A stretch of DNA of 14,441 nucleotides from Gemmatimonadota bacterium (lineage in GTDB: Bacteria > GCA-2686955), in the NCBI GenBank assembly GCA_002686955.1, contig NYZA01000129.1, positions 1-14,441 of the forward strand. Reading direction: 5' to 3'. A program made the translations under genes and the position numbers. Positions within the stretch are counted from its first letter, which is position 1. Each line of letters starts with the position of its first letter. Shown here one piece after another: positions 1-7,335 of the stretch. The notes below the pieces were generated by a model, which worked only from the letters and a program-made list of their open reading frames with translations, was not told where the DNA came from and searched no databases.

Positions 1-374
1 CGGGAAGGCTGGTTGCCTTTCAAGGACTTGGCGACGCAGAGATCGGAACGAAGGCGGATGCCGGGCGAAGCGAAGGCTATGTGCAACAGGCTCCTAGGCC
101 TCGCGCCCTATGCGCAACAGACTACCGGCCTCTGAGCGAATCCGCCAAATCCTGCGCTTCATCCCCCAGCCCCGAGTCCAGCCGGAGACCCAGTGGATCG
201 CGGCGCTTCGCGGCATACGATCCTATCATGGTGACCCGCAAAGCACTTCGGCGGCGGCTCGTAGGGCGCGTCGCAACGGCGAAGGTGGCTCGGCTCTTGC
301 AACTTGATCCCGCCTTTTGCGGCACCCGGTCTTCACGCGGCGGCCCAGCCTAGATTCTCATCCGTCACCATCAC
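1..374. other. Gene-poor left edge, no supported gene
   Basis: No convincing gene is visible here. One plus-strand frame is open from base 1 to a TGA at 133-135. It has reasonable G/C third positions and could be the last 44 codons of a gene lying to the left, but its residues match no family I know. A second plus-strand frame is open from base 3 to 353, but its codon use is poor and its product is rich in Arg and Ser, as expected for a shadow frame. No tRNA-like arm, T-rich terminator or clear promoter was found. A TAGATT hexamer at 351-356 could be a weak -10 element for the peptidase gene that starts at 375, but no -35 match sits at the right distance. Confidence 0.5.
83..97 (+). repeat. 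15-bp direct repeat, copy 1
   Basis: The 15-mer gcaacaggctcctag occurs here and again, identical and in the same orientation, at 11192-11206. Here it lies in the gene-poor left edge. The second copy spans the stop codon of the membrane-protein gene. No flanking similarity extends the match. A chance match of this length somewhere in a window of this size is unlikely but not rare. Confidence 0.4.
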
Positions 375-3300
375 ATGAAAGCAGTGCGCATGTACACCAA
401 TCGAGCTCTCGGGAGCGCTTTGATATTCGGCCTGGCCATGACAACCGGCACCTCTCTCGCGATGGTCGATCCGGGAGGCTCCGTCGAGCGCATCGATCTT
501 CCACGAATGGGCCATCTCTTTGCCGCGGGCTACCAGCAGCGCATGTCTCGCAGTCCGCTCTGGGACGAATTCCTCGCGAGCCACGGCGAGGGGTGGCGTG
601 CGAGCTGGGACGCCCGCACTGGAGTCCCGCGGTGGATCATGGGGCCGGGAATTCAGTTCGCTCCGAACGATGAGGAGAGTGTCGAGCGGATCGCGCGCGG
701 CTTCATCGCGGATCACGCGGATCTGCTCCGGGTCGCGAACAGTGACCTGCGTCTTGCGCATGCGCGGCGGGCCGCCGGCCGCTGGTTCCTTACCTTCGAT
801 CGTTACTACGATGGAGTTCCCGTAGGGGGAGCGCGAGTCGATTTTCGCTTCATGCAGGACGGCCGACTGACCCTCATCGGCGCCGATCCCCACCCCGATG
901 TCGATCTCGATGTGAATCCTCGACTCGACGCCTCCGCGGCCGCCGCCATCGCCCTCTCGTCGGTTGGCGGCACCTCTGATCCCGAGAGCGAAGCGAGGCT
1001 CTTGATCGTCCCGATAGCGGATGGCCGCGGAGTCGGCTACACACTGACCTGGGAGGTCGTCGCGTTGACCTCTTCTCCCCTCGGTCGCTGGATCCACCTG
1101 ATCGATGCCGAGACCGGTGAGATCGTCGCGCGAAAGAACGAGATCCGCTACGCCGATCTCAGCGGGACGATCGGCGGGACGATCCTGCCGGTGACGCCGA
1201 GTGATGAGCCGGTCCCCCGCGACTTCGCATACGAGGACATTTCGATCGATGGAGAGCCGGACATTCAGAGCGACGCCCAGGGATCATGGAGCGCAGAAGT
1301 TTCTTCCGGGGACCACGATGTCGAGAGCGGTCTTCACGGACTTTGGGTACGCGTCCAGAACCAAGCCGGAGACAACGCCGCGCTCGCCGAGGTCGTGCCG
1401 GCGGACACTCCGACCGATCTGATCTGGGACGACGCGAATTCCCTGATCGCGGAGCGAAACGTCTACTACCACACCGGCCTCGTTCACGATTACATGAAGG
1501 CGATCGACGGGGAGTTTACTTCGCTCGACTATGACATGCCCGCGAGGGTCGAAGCCGATGGCGCCTGCAACGCCTACTGGAATGGCTTCGCCATGACCTT
1601 TTTCAGAGCCGGTGGCCAGTGCCCCAGCATCGCGAAGATCGCGGATGTCGTGTATCACGAGTACGGCCATGGGGTGACCCAGTGGGCTTCCGGTGGGCAG
1701 GCGACGGGCGCCATGCACGAGGGATTTTCGGACTATTTGGCCGTTACGATCATGAACGATTCCCGCGTCGGCCGGGGTTTCTTTGGGGAAGGAACCCACC
1801 TGCGGGATTGCGTGAACAATCGTGTGTACCCCGCCAACGAGTGCGGCGGGGAGACTCACTGCGTCGGCGAGGCGCACTGCGGCGCTCTCTGGGATGCGCG
1901 AACCAACCTGATCGGCGCCCTGGGCGAGCAGGAGGGGACCGTTCTTTCCGATTCCCTTTGGCATTACGCTCGCTACGGGCACGCGAACGACGATCTCGAC
2001 TACTACATCGACTACCTGTTGATGGACGACGACGACGGCGATCTCACCAACGGCACGGTTCACGGCGAGCTGCTTTTTCCTGCCCTGGCCGCCCACGGAT
2101 TCGTGGAGACGATCCGGAACTCCAAGTCGGTCATTTACGACGCCGACACACCCGATCTGGTGGCGGACCCCGGTGATGAGATCAGCTGCGTGGTCGGCTA
2201 CGCCCTTCCGGCGGGTGCAATGGCGGCGACCGGTCTCAGCGCGTCTCTGCGTTCGCTCACACCCAAGCTGCTCGTGACCAAGCAGAGCGCCGATCTCCCC
2301 GATGTTGATCCCGGGGGCGAAGGCGACAACTCGGCGGACCCATTTCTGCTCTCGGTCGACGCCGGCGTTACGGAGGTCGAAGATGTGCAGGTCGTCGTGG
2401 AACTCACGGCGAATCCGAACTTCTTCAGCCGCACCGACACACTGACCTTCCGGATCGGCCGAAGCAATCTGCTCCTGGTCGACGACGATCCCGCGGAGGA
2501 GTTTGCGAGCTACTACGAAACGCCGTTGGAGGGGCTGGGGAACTTCCCCAACCGCTGGACTCGCAGGGACACCGGCTGGCTGAGCATCTACCCGTTCAAC
2601 GGCTTCGACACGGTCATCTGGTTCTGTGGCAATGCAGCGGTCGAAACGCTGGACGAAGCGGAGCGAGCGCTATTAGCAAGCTATTTGGATGGGGGCGGGA
2701 ACCTGTTCTTGTCCGGCCAAAACATCGGGGAAGAAATCGGTTCCGAGGATTTCTTCGGGAAGTACTTGAAGTCGGAATTCGTGAACGCCAACTCGCATCT
2801 ACCCCTTGCCGAGGGCGTACCAGGTGATGAGCTCTCCAACGATTGGCTGCTCTTCTTCACCGGTGAGGGCGGGGCGAACAACTGGATCTCGCCCGATGTC
2901 GTGCGTGCCGTTGGTGGTGCCAGGGACGCGCTGTTCTATTCGACTACGGCGGATGGTGCCGGCGTCGTGTACGAGGGTGACTACAAGTTGGTTTATCTCC
3001 CCTTCAACTTCGAGGGGGTCAGCGGACAGAACGGTTCGACCTCGCGCAAAAGCGTTCTCAACGATGTGCTCCAGTTTTTCGGAGTGCCGGTCGGAGTGAG
3101 GGCGATCGAGATCGAGGCGATCGCCGCTCCGGAAGGGAATCTGATCCGTTGGCGCCTGGTCGGCGCCGAAGCCGATCTCGCGGGTGTCAACGTAGATCGA
3201 ATCGACTCCGGCACCGTGCGTCGCCTCAACGAGAAGCTCATCGTCGGGCGGAGCGAGTACGTCGATCAAGGCGCTCATCTCGACGGCATCTACCGCTACC

Positions 3301-3665
3301 GCATCGTGACGGTCGATGCCGAGACCGGCGAGGAGAGCGGCTCGCGAGAGATCGTTCTTCGTCGAGGCCAGACACCCGGGATTCCGGCGAGCGCATATCT
3401 CCGTCAGAACGCGCCGAACCCATTCAATCCGTCCACAGTCATCTCCTTCGGCTTGGCTGAGTCCGGTCCTGTGACCCTGGCGATCTACGATCTCACGGGC
3501 CGGAGGATCGCCGGACTCATTGATGAGGAGCTAGCGGTGGGAACCCACAGCGTGGCCTGGGACGGTAGAACCGACGCGGGCCTCGTCGTTCCCTCGGGCG
3601 TCTATCTCTACAGGCTGCGAAGCGAAGGCTTCACGGCGAGCCGCAGAATGCTGCTGATCAAATAG
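375..3665 (+). CDS. Secreted thermolysin/fungalysin-like zinc metallopeptidase with C-terminal sorting tail
   Basis: Predicted exported zinc endopeptidase of 1096 residues. Residues 1-29 look like a signal peptide (Lys/Arg start, hydrophobic core, SLA before the likely cleavage site). Residues about 100-200 resemble the FTP propeptide of thermolysin and fungalysin, including a YYDGVPVGGA stretch, with a PepSY-like part to about 270. The catalytic region (about 370-570) has HEYGH at 428-432 and the third zinc ligand Glu449 in MHEGFSDY, followed by GEAHCGALWD near 498-507. The HExxH-to-Glu gap is 16 residues, shorter than in thermolysin, so the exact M4/M36 placement is open. Residues about 697-870 begin with LLVDDD and look like a GATase-like fold. 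NPFNP at 1015-1019 opens the FlgD-Ig/sorting tail, which ends at the final Lys. ATG 375 was chosen for the signal peptide; ATG 390 in the same frame is possible, and neither has a clear Shine-Dalgarno site. The gene appears to stand alone. Confidence 0.9.
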   Translation: MKAVRMYTNRALGSALIFGLAMTTGTSLAMVDPGGSVERIDLPRMGHLFAAGYQQRMSRSPLWDEFLASHGEGWRASWDARTGVPRWIMGPGIQFAPNDEESVERIARGFIADHADLLRVANSDLRLAHARRAAGRWFLTFDRYYDGVPVGGARVDFRFMQDGRLTLIGADPHPDVDLDVNPRLDASAAAAIALSSVGGTSDPESEARLLIVPIADGRGVGYTLTWEVVALTSSPLGRWIHLIDAETGEIVARKNEIRYADLSGTIGGTILPVTPSDEPVPRDFAYEDISIDGEPDIQSDAQGSWSAEVSSGDHDVESGLHGLWVRVQNQAGDNAALAEVVPADTPTDLIWDDANSLIAERNVYYHTGLVHDYMKAIDGEFTSLDYDMPARVEADGACNAYWNGFAMTFFRAGGQCPSIAKIADVVYHEYGHGVTQWASGGQATGAMHEGFSDYLAVTIMNDSRVGRGFFGEGTHLRDCVNNRVYPANECGGETHCVGEAHCGALWDARTNLIGALGEQEGTVLSDSLWHYARYGHANDDLDYYIDYLLMDDDDGDLTNGTVHGELLFPALAAHGFVETIRNSKSVIYDADTPDLVADPGDEISCVVGYALPAGAMAATGLSASLRSLTPKLLVTKQSADLPDVDPGGEGDNSADPFLLSVDAGVTEVEDVQVVVELTANPNFFSRTDTLTFRIGRSNLLLVDDDPAEEFASYYETPLEGLGNFPNRWTRRDTGWLSIYPFNGFDTVIWFCGNAAVETLDEAERALLASYLDGGGNLFLSGQNIGEEIGSEDFFGKYLKSEFVNANSHLPLAEGVPGDELSNDWLLFFTGEGGANNWISPDVVRAVGGARDALFYSTTADGAGVVYEGDYKLVYLPFNFEGVSGQNGSTSRKSVLNDVLQFFGVPVGVRAIEIEAIAAPEGNLIRWRLVGAEADLAGVNVDRIDSGTVRRLNEKLIVGRSEYVDQGAHLDGIYRYRIVTVDAETGEESGSREIVLRRGQTPGIPASAYLRQNAPNPFNPSTVISFGLAESGPVTLAIYDLTGRRIAGLIDEELAVGTHSVAWDGRTDAGLVVPSGVYLYRLRSEGFTASRRMLLIK

Positions 3666-3694
3666 CGTGGATCGGAGGTTGTTCACCTGCGCCA

Positions 3695-3708
3695 AATCGC
3701 GCGCGATT
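3695..3708. repeat. Perfect 14-bp palindrome after the peptidase stop
   Basis: AATCGCGCGCGATT equals its own reverse complement and begins 29 bp after the peptidase stop codon. With no loop it is a poor RNA hairpin, so a DNA-level binding site for a dimeric protein is as plausible as a transcript feature. Alternating CG repeats can also form palindromes by chance in GC-rich DNA. Confidence 0.5.
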
Positions 3709-3732
3709 CCGCGCCGCGATGGGGTATTTCCA

Positions 3733-3785
3733 CCATGGCCGGGACGGCGGGGGCAGGGTCAGCCCACCCCTCGGTCCGGCCATGG
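3733..3785 (+). terminator. Long stem-loop, possible terminator or structured 3' UTR
   Basis: The outer stem pairs CCATGGCCGgGAC (3733-3745) with GTCCGGCCATGG (3774-3785): 12 base pairs with one bulged G. Inside it, G3750-3753 pair with C3767-3770 and GGG 3756-3758 with CCC 3763-3765, closing a TCAG tetraloop at 3759-3762. It starts 67 bp after the peptidase stop, a suitable place for transcript end processing. No T-run follows on either strand, so it is not a classical intrinsic terminator. A Rho-assisted stop, an mRNA-stabilising 3' structure or a small structured RNA are alternatives. Confidence 0.4.
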
Positions 3786-3897
3786 GGGCCGCCCGCACGA
3801 TCCGCTGCCCTTCGGTGCCCGATCCCCGCGAGACCCGGCCGCATGCTCATCTCGTTGTCTCGTAGCTGATTCCATCCTTTCCTGAGTCGAAAGAAGC

Positions 3898-3933
3898 GCC
3901 CCCCGAGACTCCGGAGGACCGGCTCCAGGGGGC
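3898..3933. repeat. Hairpin with C5/G5 outer stem
   Basis: GCCCCC (3898-3903) pairs perfectly with GGGGGC (3928-3933). Inside it, GGAG (3913-3916) pairs with CTCC (3923-3926) around a 6-nt loop, leaving an asymmetric internal loop. No T-run follows. It may be part of the sigma factor leader or a chance structure in GC-rich DNA. Confidence 0.3.
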
Positions 3934-4171
3934 TGATCCGTCGCTCGCCAAACGATGCGAACCCATTCTTTCACTCTCTCGGAGCAGCCTCGGGTTATGG
4001 CATGGAGATTGCAGATCCGGAAGAGCCCGTCCCGCCCAACAACACCAGTTGTACGGTGCACCCCCGACTCTCGAAGCTCAAACAGGTCCTCGGTTCAGCA
4101 CGTTCCAGCAAGGGAATACACCGCCCGTGGTAGTGGTCTGCTTTCCTCGCCAGGAAGTGTGCGAACGCGAA

Positions 4172-4178
4172 GAGGGAG
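4172..4178 (+). promoter_or_regulatory. Shine-Dalgarno site for the sigma factor TTG start
   Basis: GAGGGAG lies 6 nt before the TTG at 4185. This spacing, plus conserved sigma region 1.2 beginning only about 18 residues downstream, decides for TTG 4185. The next in-frame ATG (codon 28) would cut into region 1.2. Confidence 0.65.
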
Positions 4179-4184
4179 AAACGG

Positions 4185-5561
4185 TTGAAGCAAACGCTAG
4201 CGCCAAACACCTTGGACACGACCGGTGGAATCTGTGACGATCCGATACGGATCTACTTCCGAGATATGGGGAAGACAGCCCTGTTGGATCGAGAGGGTGA
4301 GGTTCGAATTGCTCGGAGGATTGTTCGAGCGGCTCGAGCCCGCCGGCGGGCGATCTTTCGCAATAGAGTCGCGATCGGGTACCTGATCTCGATCGGGGAT
4401 TCCGTTCGTGACAAGCACCGCAAGGTGGACTCCGTAGCCCGCCTCGACATTCCCACGTGGCGTCCCAACTACTATCAAGTGCTCGAAGCGGAGACGAAGA
4501 AATTCCTCCGTCGTTTGGTGCGATTGCGCTCCTCCCACGAGGCAGCCCAGCGCGATCGCGGCGCGTTGGCGGGTGTGGTGCGCACCGCTCTACTCTTGGA
4601 TTTCGAGCGCGGGTGGTTCGATGAGGCCGTGGAGAGATCTAGGGACGCTTTGGCCGTGCTGGAAGGCATGGAAGAGGGTACCGCCCTCAACGGCGAGGTC
4701 AGCCGGCTGAACCTGATGCCGAGCGTACTCGAGGGAGGTCCCACCGCGATGGTCGTTGAGACCGGCCGGACACTCGACGAGCTCCGAGCCGACATCGCGG
4801 AGCACGACCAGCAGCTCCGCACGATGGAGAACGAGAAGAACTCCATGGTCGAAGCGAACGTGCGACTGGTCATCACAATCGCCAACAAGTACTCCAATCG
4901 CGGAATGGAGCTTCCCGACCTGATCCAGGAGGGAAATCGGGGCCTGCTCAAGGCTGTCGACAAATTCGATTATCGCAAGGGATACAAGTTCTCGACCTAC
5001 GCCACGTGGTGGATACGACAATCGATCACCCGCGCGATCGCGGACCAGAGCCGAGTGATTCGCGTACCGGTGCATGTATCGGAATCGATCAACAAGGTCG
5101 TGAAGGCGACGCGAATTCTCGAAGTGGAGCTCGGGCGTCGACCTGAAGCCCACGAGATTGCCGAACAGTCCGGCCTAGAGCTCGACAAGGTGCGAAAGGT
5201 GATGCGAATCTCCCACGATCCGGTATCCCTCGATCGACCGGTCGGCGCATCGGAGGACACCCGACTGGGCGACCTGATCGAAGACACCGGGGCTGCATCA
5301 CCCGCCGATCGGGTCTCGCGGATCTTGATCCGTGAAGAGATGACGCGCGTGCTTCGCACCCTCGAGGATCGCGAAGAGATGGTGGTCCGCATGCGCTTCG
5401 GCCTCGGGGGACAGCGACCGAAGACCCTCGACGAGGTCGGGAGCATATTCGGCTTGACCCGTGAGCGTGTCCGGCAGATCGAGGCGAAGGCCCTTCGCAA
5501 GCTCCGCCACCCTTCCCGCTCTCAGAATCTGATGCATATCAAGTCGATGCAGATGGTGTAG
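4185..5561 (+). CDS. RNA polymerase sigma factor, RpoD/SigA (sigma-70) type
   Basis: A 458-residue sigma factor that directs RNA polymerase to -10/-35 promoters. Region 1.2 is seen at about residues 18-55 (DPIRIYFRDMGKTALL). A non-conserved segment follows to about 215. Region 2 begins at Met221 and contains the LPDLIQEGNRGLLKAVDKFD core-binding part and the FSTYATWWIRQSITRAIADQ part that melts and reads the -10 element. Region 3 lies at about 305-375. Region 4 (about 380-445) ends in the helix-turn-helix that reads the -35 element, with GLTRERVRQIE at 423-433. No region 1.1 is present, so it is shorter than E. coli RpoD and could be either the primary sigma or a group 2 paralogue; the near-consensus -10-reading helix favours primary-like specificity. 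TTG start with a good Shine-Dalgarno site. It heads a same-strand run with the next two genes (39 and 58 bp gaps). I leave the symbol empty because primary and group 2 cannot be separated here. Confidence 0.93.
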   Translation: MKQTLAPNTLDTTGGICDDPIRIYFRDMGKTALLDREGEVRIARRIVRAARARRRAIFRNRVAIGYLISIGDSVRDKHRKVDSVARLDIPTWRPNYYQVLEAETKKFLRRLVRLRSSHEAAQRDRGALAGVVRTALLLDFERGWFDEAVERSRDALAVLEGMEEGTALNGEVSRLNLMPSVLEGGPTAMVVETGRTLDELRADIAEHDQQLRTMENEKNSMVEANVRLVITIANKYSNRGMELPDLIQEGNRGLLKAVDKFDYRKGYKFSTYATWWIRQSITRAIADQSRVIRVPVHVSESINKVVKATRILEVELGRRPEAHEIAEQSGLELDKVRKVMRISHDPVSLDRPVGASEDTRLGDLIEDTGAASPADRVSRILIREEMTRVLRTLEDREEMVVRMRFGLGGQRPKTLDEVGSIFGLTRERVRQIEAKALRKLRHPSRSQNLMHIKSMQMV

Positions 5562-5588
5562 TCCCGAGGCGATCCTGCCGCCACGGGG

Positions 5589-5594
5589 TATAGT
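5589..5594 (+). promoter_or_regulatory. Possible -10 element for a leaderless transcript
   Basis: TATAGT ends 6 nt before the ATG at 5601, so transcription could begin at or next to the start codon. The gene also lacks a clear Shine-Dalgarno site. No -35 match is found at the usual distance, so this is only suggestive; co-transcription with the sigma factor gene is the alternative. Confidence 0.2.
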
Positions 5595-5600
5595 CCGGGC

Positions 5601-6317
5601 ATGGGCTCCACCGCCGACCAAGCGCAAACGCAGCTCGCGCTGCCGGTTTTTCCGAGGGCGGTGCTCCTTTTCGCGCGTGCGCCCCGCGTGGAGCAAGAGG
5701 TCAAGCCCTTCGGCCCGCGTGGCGAAGAGATCCACCGGGCGCTCTTGGTCGCGGTTCTCACGGCGATTCGTGGTCTTCCCCTCGATGTCGATCTCGTGTT
5801 GGCAGGAGATCAGGAGCGGGAGCTTCGCCCGATCGTCCGGCAGATGATCGAAGAGAGCCGCCGTGTTGGGGACGTGCCGGTGTTCGGGGACGGTTTCGGC
5901 TCGCGCTTCCTCTGTGCCGTGGATGGCGCGATCGGTCTCGGCTATGGCCACCTGGTCGTCGTCGGGGGTGATATCGCCGAGATTCGCCTGCGTCATCTGA
6001 TGCGGGCCTTCTCGCTGCTCGCGGAAGGTGACCCGGTGATCGTCGGGCCCTCGCCCGACGGCGGCTTCTATCTGCTGGGCTTCTCCTCCCCGCCGAATCG
6101 GATTCTCAGAGAGATCCCCTGGCGGGGTCCGAGAGCGCTCAACGCATTGCTCGGGCGTTGCGAGGAGACCCACGTCAAGCCGGCTTTTCTGGAGCAGGTG
6201 GCCGATGTGGATGATGCCGGCGCGATCGAAGGGTTGAGAACCCGCCTGAATCGGCTCCAGCCCGCCGGTGACCTCTGCCGAACGATCTCTCGGGTCGTCG
6301 ATTCCGTCGGACTCTGA
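5601..6317 (+). CDS. DUF2064/TIGR04282-type GT-A fold glycosyltransferase (diverged)
   Basis: A 238-residue cytosolic protein with the layout of the DUF2064 glycosyltransferase-like family (GT-A, nucleotide-sugar-binding fold). An N-terminal beta strand VLLFARAP (21-28) is followed by EVKPFG, in the place of the family's usual G-x-VKTRL. FGDGFGSRF (95-103) stands for the family's LGxR region. VVVGGD (119-124) matches the usual 'GxDxP' strand, but the proline is missing. GPSPDGGFYLLG (149-160) is the most diagnostic match. The C-terminal VADVDDAGAIEGL (200-212) also fits. The substrate is not predictable. The changes in the two early motifs suggest altered chemistry or a diverged subfamily. 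It lies 39 bp after the sigma factor gene and 58 bp before the unknown gene, so all three may share a transcript. No strong Shine-Dalgarno site precedes the ATG. Confidence 0.75.
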   Translation: MGSTADQAQTQLALPVFPRAVLLFARAPRVEQEVKPFGPRGEEIHRALLVAVLTAIRGLPLDVDLVLAGDQERELRPIVRQMIEESRRVGDVPVFGDGFGSRFLCAVDGAIGLGYGHLVVVGGDIAEIRLRHLMRAFSLLAEGDPVIVGPSPDGGFYLLGFSSPPNRILREIPWRGPRALNALLGRCEETHVKPAFLEQVADVDDAGAIEGLRTRLNRLQPAGDLCRTISRVVDSVGL

Positions 6318-6375
6318 TCACAAGCCGAGGCGATCGATCAAGAAGGCGCGCAGAATCTGACGATGATAAGAGGGG

Positions 6376-7326
6376 ATGTCCCGCAATGCCCTCCCCCCCC
6401 CAGTCGGCTGCCAGGCGCAGCTCGAGATCGAGCTCCTGGCCGAGGATCCCCCCCACAGCCTGGGGGAGGTTCTCGCGGAGATGCATCTGGGTCAGCGCCT
6501 TTCCGTGGTCGTGCCCGATGCGCGCCTCGTGTGGACTCGCCACTGGCTCTGGAGCCGCATTTCTCATCCCTCCGAGGCCACGACCCGTTGGGCCAGTTCG
6601 GCCACCGACCTTACGCCGATGACCCTGGCCACGCTCCTCATCGAGGGCGATCTCGAGGATGTCGTCGTTGAACTGGAGATCGAACCGACCCTGGACGAGC
6701 CACCTCTGCGTGGAAGCGGGCGACTGGGGGCACCGGGCTCCGCGCGAAAACGGTGCGTCGATCAGCTTGCGCTCCTCTTGGAAGGGATCGATCCTCTGGC
6801 TGATGCTCCCCCCCTGTGGATCGAAGGTGAGGCGCTCATCGAGCTCGAAGTGGCCTCAGGCCTGGTTCCTCGGGGAGAGCTCGATCGCCTCGCTCTGGCC
6901 ATGGCGGACCGATCGATGCCGGCCGCCGCCGTGATCCGCGCGGCATCGGTTGTGGGCCCGGCGCGTGTTGCAGGCTCCGGAGCGCTGGAGATGGCCCTGC
7001 GCTGCGCGTTGCGAGCCAACTCGACCCCCGTCGCTTTGCGGATCCTCTCGCAGCTTCTTCCACACTCACCATGCGAGCTACACGGATCGCTCGCCACACA
7101 GCTTCTCTCTCTCTGGGTCGCGGCCTCGAGGGAGCGTTGGCTCGGCCATCGTCGCTCGCTTCTGCTCTGCACACTCGCTGCTCCGATCCCGCTCCTGCGA
7201 GAGCTCGAGGCCCAGGCGACCGGTCTCCTTCGTGGAGGCCACGCGGTTACATCGACCTGTCTGAGCGATCTCTTCTCGATCCTCGAGCTCATGTTGCCAC
7301 CTCTTGCGCCCCGGTGGGTCCCATGA
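6376..7326 (+). CDS. Hypothetical protein, 316 residues, unknown family
   Basis: I do not recognise this protein. The frame is supported as coding by its strong G/C third-position bias throughout and by its position just before a convergent gene. The product is rich in Leu, Ala, Glu and Arg, with no signal peptide or clear membrane span, and looks largely helical in its second half (about 170-310), with repeated short hydrophobic stretches. An in-frame TAA at 6367-6369 fixes ATG 6376 as the earliest ATG. The purine-rich AGAGGGG touches this ATG with no spacer, which is too close for a normal Shine-Dalgarno site, so a later start (ATG at codon 36) is possible. A run of nine C at 6393-6401 falls in codons 6-9. 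One base fewer would place the downstream frame behind ATG 6363 instead. The stop is 9 bp from the convergent isochorismatase-like gene. Confidence 0.6.
   Translation: MSRNALPPPVGCQAQLEIELLAEDPPHSLGEVLAEMHLGQRLSVVVPDARLVWTRHWLWSRISHPSEATTRWASSATDLTPMTLATLLIEGDLEDVVVELEIEPTLDEPPLRGSGRLGAPGSARKRCVDQLALLLEGIDPLADAPPLWIEGEALIELEVASGLVPRGELDRLALAMADRSMPAAAVIRAASVVGPARVAGSGALEMALRCALRANSTPVALRILSQLLPHSPCELHGSLATQLLSLWVAASRERWLGHRRSLLLCTLAAPIPLLRELEAQATGLLRGGHAVTSTCLSDLFSILELMLPPLAPRWVP
6393..6401 (+). repeat. Nine-C homopolymer in the 5' end of the unknown gene
   Basis: C9 encodes part of the Pro-Pro-Pro stretch near the start of the 316-residue protein. Such runs can slip during replication or be miscounted in sequencing. 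A length of 9 or, with the alternative ATG 6363, 8 keeps the gene open; other lengths give short products. Confidence 0.8.
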
Positions 7327-7335
7327 GGGAGTTGC

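Larger units (their letters stand above)
3666..4184. other. 519-bp intergenic region with palindrome and hairpins
   Basis: This stretch separates the secreted peptidase from the sigma factor gene and holds no convincing gene; its open frames are short, Arg-rich and unlike the neighbours in codon use. It does hold inverted repeats: a perfect palindrome at 3695-3708, a long hairpin at 3733-3785, a C-run/G-run hairpin at 3898-3933, and a small perfect 5-bp stem with a 4-nt loop at 4039-4052. The sigma factor promoter should lie in the right half, but I cannot point to a convincing -35/-10 pair. Confidence 0.6.

Noticed and set aside
333-1097. 254-codon minus-strand frame inside the first peptidase gene
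   Set aside because: Antisense shadow of a strongly supported coding region; the residue content is Arg/Gly-rich with no motif.
1284-2096. 270-codon minus-strand frame antisense to the peptidase catalytic domain
   Set aside because: It lies opposite the HEYGH zinc-site region, and its own sequence has no family feature.
5298-6173. 291-codon minus-strand frame spanning the sigma and DUF2064 genes
   Set aside because: It crosses two supported genes and its gap, with Arg/Glu/His-rich content typical of an antisense frame.
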